A stretch of 64,000 bases of DNA from positions 36,082,055-36,146,054 of the forward strand of contig NC_057762.1 of NCBI RefSeq assembly GCF_010389155.1, written 5' to 3'. Of this stretch, positions 63,127 through 64,000 are shown piece by piece. The stretch is from Erigeron canadensis. Lineage: Eukaryota; Streptophyta; Magnoliopsida; Asterales; Asteraceae. How positions within the stretch are numbered: position 1 is the stretch's first letter; each line of letters opens with the position of its first letter. The position numbers and the translations under genes are program-made. Under the pieces are notes generated by a model that saw nothing but the letters and a program-made list of their open reading frames with translations, searched no databases and had not been told where the DNA came from.

Positions 63127-64000
63127 TCAAACATCTCTTTTACGCCTCTTCTTGGCTGATTTTTTTGTACTTTTGACATCAGATGTTTTCTGCAGCGAAG
63201 GACCATGATTTATACTTCTGTTCTACAACTAAGTATAACAACGACATTACAAGTGACAGAATCGTACCTCCTTTGATATCTTTCTCTGTCTTTGTCTCTG
63301 CCTCCCTCTGTTTTTCTTTGAATCCTTTGTTGCATTTTTAATCGACTGACATAAATCAGTTGGTTAAAAATTTGTACCATCAGATATTTGAATGGACCCA
63401 CAAAACAAAAAGAAACGAGCAATAACATAAAAATCGATGCATGCTTAGCAGTCAGACAAAATGTGCAACTGAAGAAGAAACTGACCTCTGCAAGAGCTAG
63501 AGTTGAAGCATGCCTCTCCTGGTGAGTTTCTCCATCAGCTTCCTCTATTTCTCCATCGCTATTTAGCATCATCTTAAGCCTTCCTTCCTTCAACAGTTTC
63601 TCAGACCGAGCATGCCTCTATCATATAAATAAAAAAAAAAACTAGATAAATACACTTGAAACTCTTTTTTAGTGATGTAATAATAGTAGGGAGTAAAAAC
63701 CTTGGATTTAAGATGAGCCTTTAACGTTTCCTCTGATAAACAGACAATTCTAGGGCATAACTTACACTTGAAAACTGATTTACTTTTCAAGACACAGTCT
63801 AGCCCATCAGATGTCGTTGCATGATTATCAGCATCGGTATTTTGTATGTCTATCATATGGTTCTCAGTCGACGAACGTGTGGCCTTAACATCTCCCTTGT
63901 GATTCTCCCCTTCACTGCCATCATCATTTGTAGGTGAATCTGCCAAGTGCCAATCGTCATATCTTTTGACTACAATATCAACATCAACATAATACAATAT
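63127..64000 (-). CDS. C2H2/U1-type zinc-finger protein, 3' part (runs off the window)
   Basis: Four exons on the minus strand: 64000(or 63969)-63701, 63617-63486, 63324-63268, 63189-63127; the 5' end is beyond the right edge. The visible protein starts with an acidic region containing KRYDDWHLADSP, then a C2H2 finger FKCKLCPRIVCLSEETLKAH, then LKSKRH (C-x2-C-x13-H-x5-H, matrin/U1 spacing, split by an intron inside the H-x5-H). ARSEKLLKEGRLKMMLNSDG and an acidic stretch follow, and the protein ends in a very basic tail with a nuclear-localisation-like KKSAKKRRKRDV and a stop. Spacing of the finger suggests RNA or ribonucleoprotein binding, which is inference. An acceptor-like AG at 63970-63971 may begin the first visible exon; no in-frame ATG is seen. 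Confidence 0.82.

Overview
This is nuclear DNA from a flowering plant (eudicot). It is AT-rich, with intron-containing genes, GT-AG introns, plant-type nuclear genes for organelle proteins, and dense plant transposable elements. The repeat types (TGTAACACCC-bounded LTRs, Helitron ends, CTCCCTCCGTCCC Stowaway elements) remind me of Asteraceae, but that is inference.

Layout. 0.36-1.66 kb: intronless eIF5. 3.3-17.8 kb: a repeat-rich stretch with three same-strand paralogs of an unrecognised two-exon gene (3297-3799, 8597-9070, 17306-17782), each encoding a putatively plastid-targeted 114-127 aa protein with one C-terminal membrane helix. Between them lie Helitron debris, a GC-rich Helitron-like family and a nested solo-LTR-like insertion. 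21.6-27.5 kb (minus): seven-exon lysine methyltransferase of the EFM4/METTL10 (AR401) type, with one GC-AG intron. 29.2-30.3 kb: a 1.1-kb LTR with a perfect 5-bp target duplication. 31.3-34.2 kb (minus): eleven-exon ankyrin-ILK/Raf-like gene whose kinase domain lacks the HRD and DFG aspartates. 35.3-38.4 kb (minus): eight-exon mitochondrial ATP synthase beta subunit, with a fold-back repeat just upstream. 39.7-40.2 kb: a B3-domain (REM-like) gene remnant beside a 2.5-kb LTR-like element. 45.2-50 kb: an intronless ARIADNE RBR E3 ligase, probably a retrogene, next to a PIF/Harbinger MITE, followed by a degenerate second copy. 52.4-62.2 kb: nineteen-exon DNA ligase 6, an SNM1-like nuclease fused to an ATP-dependent ligase. 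63.1-64 kb (minus): 3' part of a zinc-finger gene that runs off the right edge.

The genes do not form one pathway; they are ordinary housekeeping and regulatory genes (translation, mitochondrial ATP synthesis, protein methylation, ubiquitination, DNA repair). Exon chains were built by hand from GT/AG (one GC/AG) sites, and every chain preserves frame across all joints. The points most worth a second look are the small-protein cluster, the PCNA-binding motif and UBA-like segments in LIG6, the pseudokinase, and the retro-ARIADNE pair. The AR401 and LIG6 genes are also near neighbours on Arabidopsis chromosome 1 as I remember it, suggesting conserved synteny.
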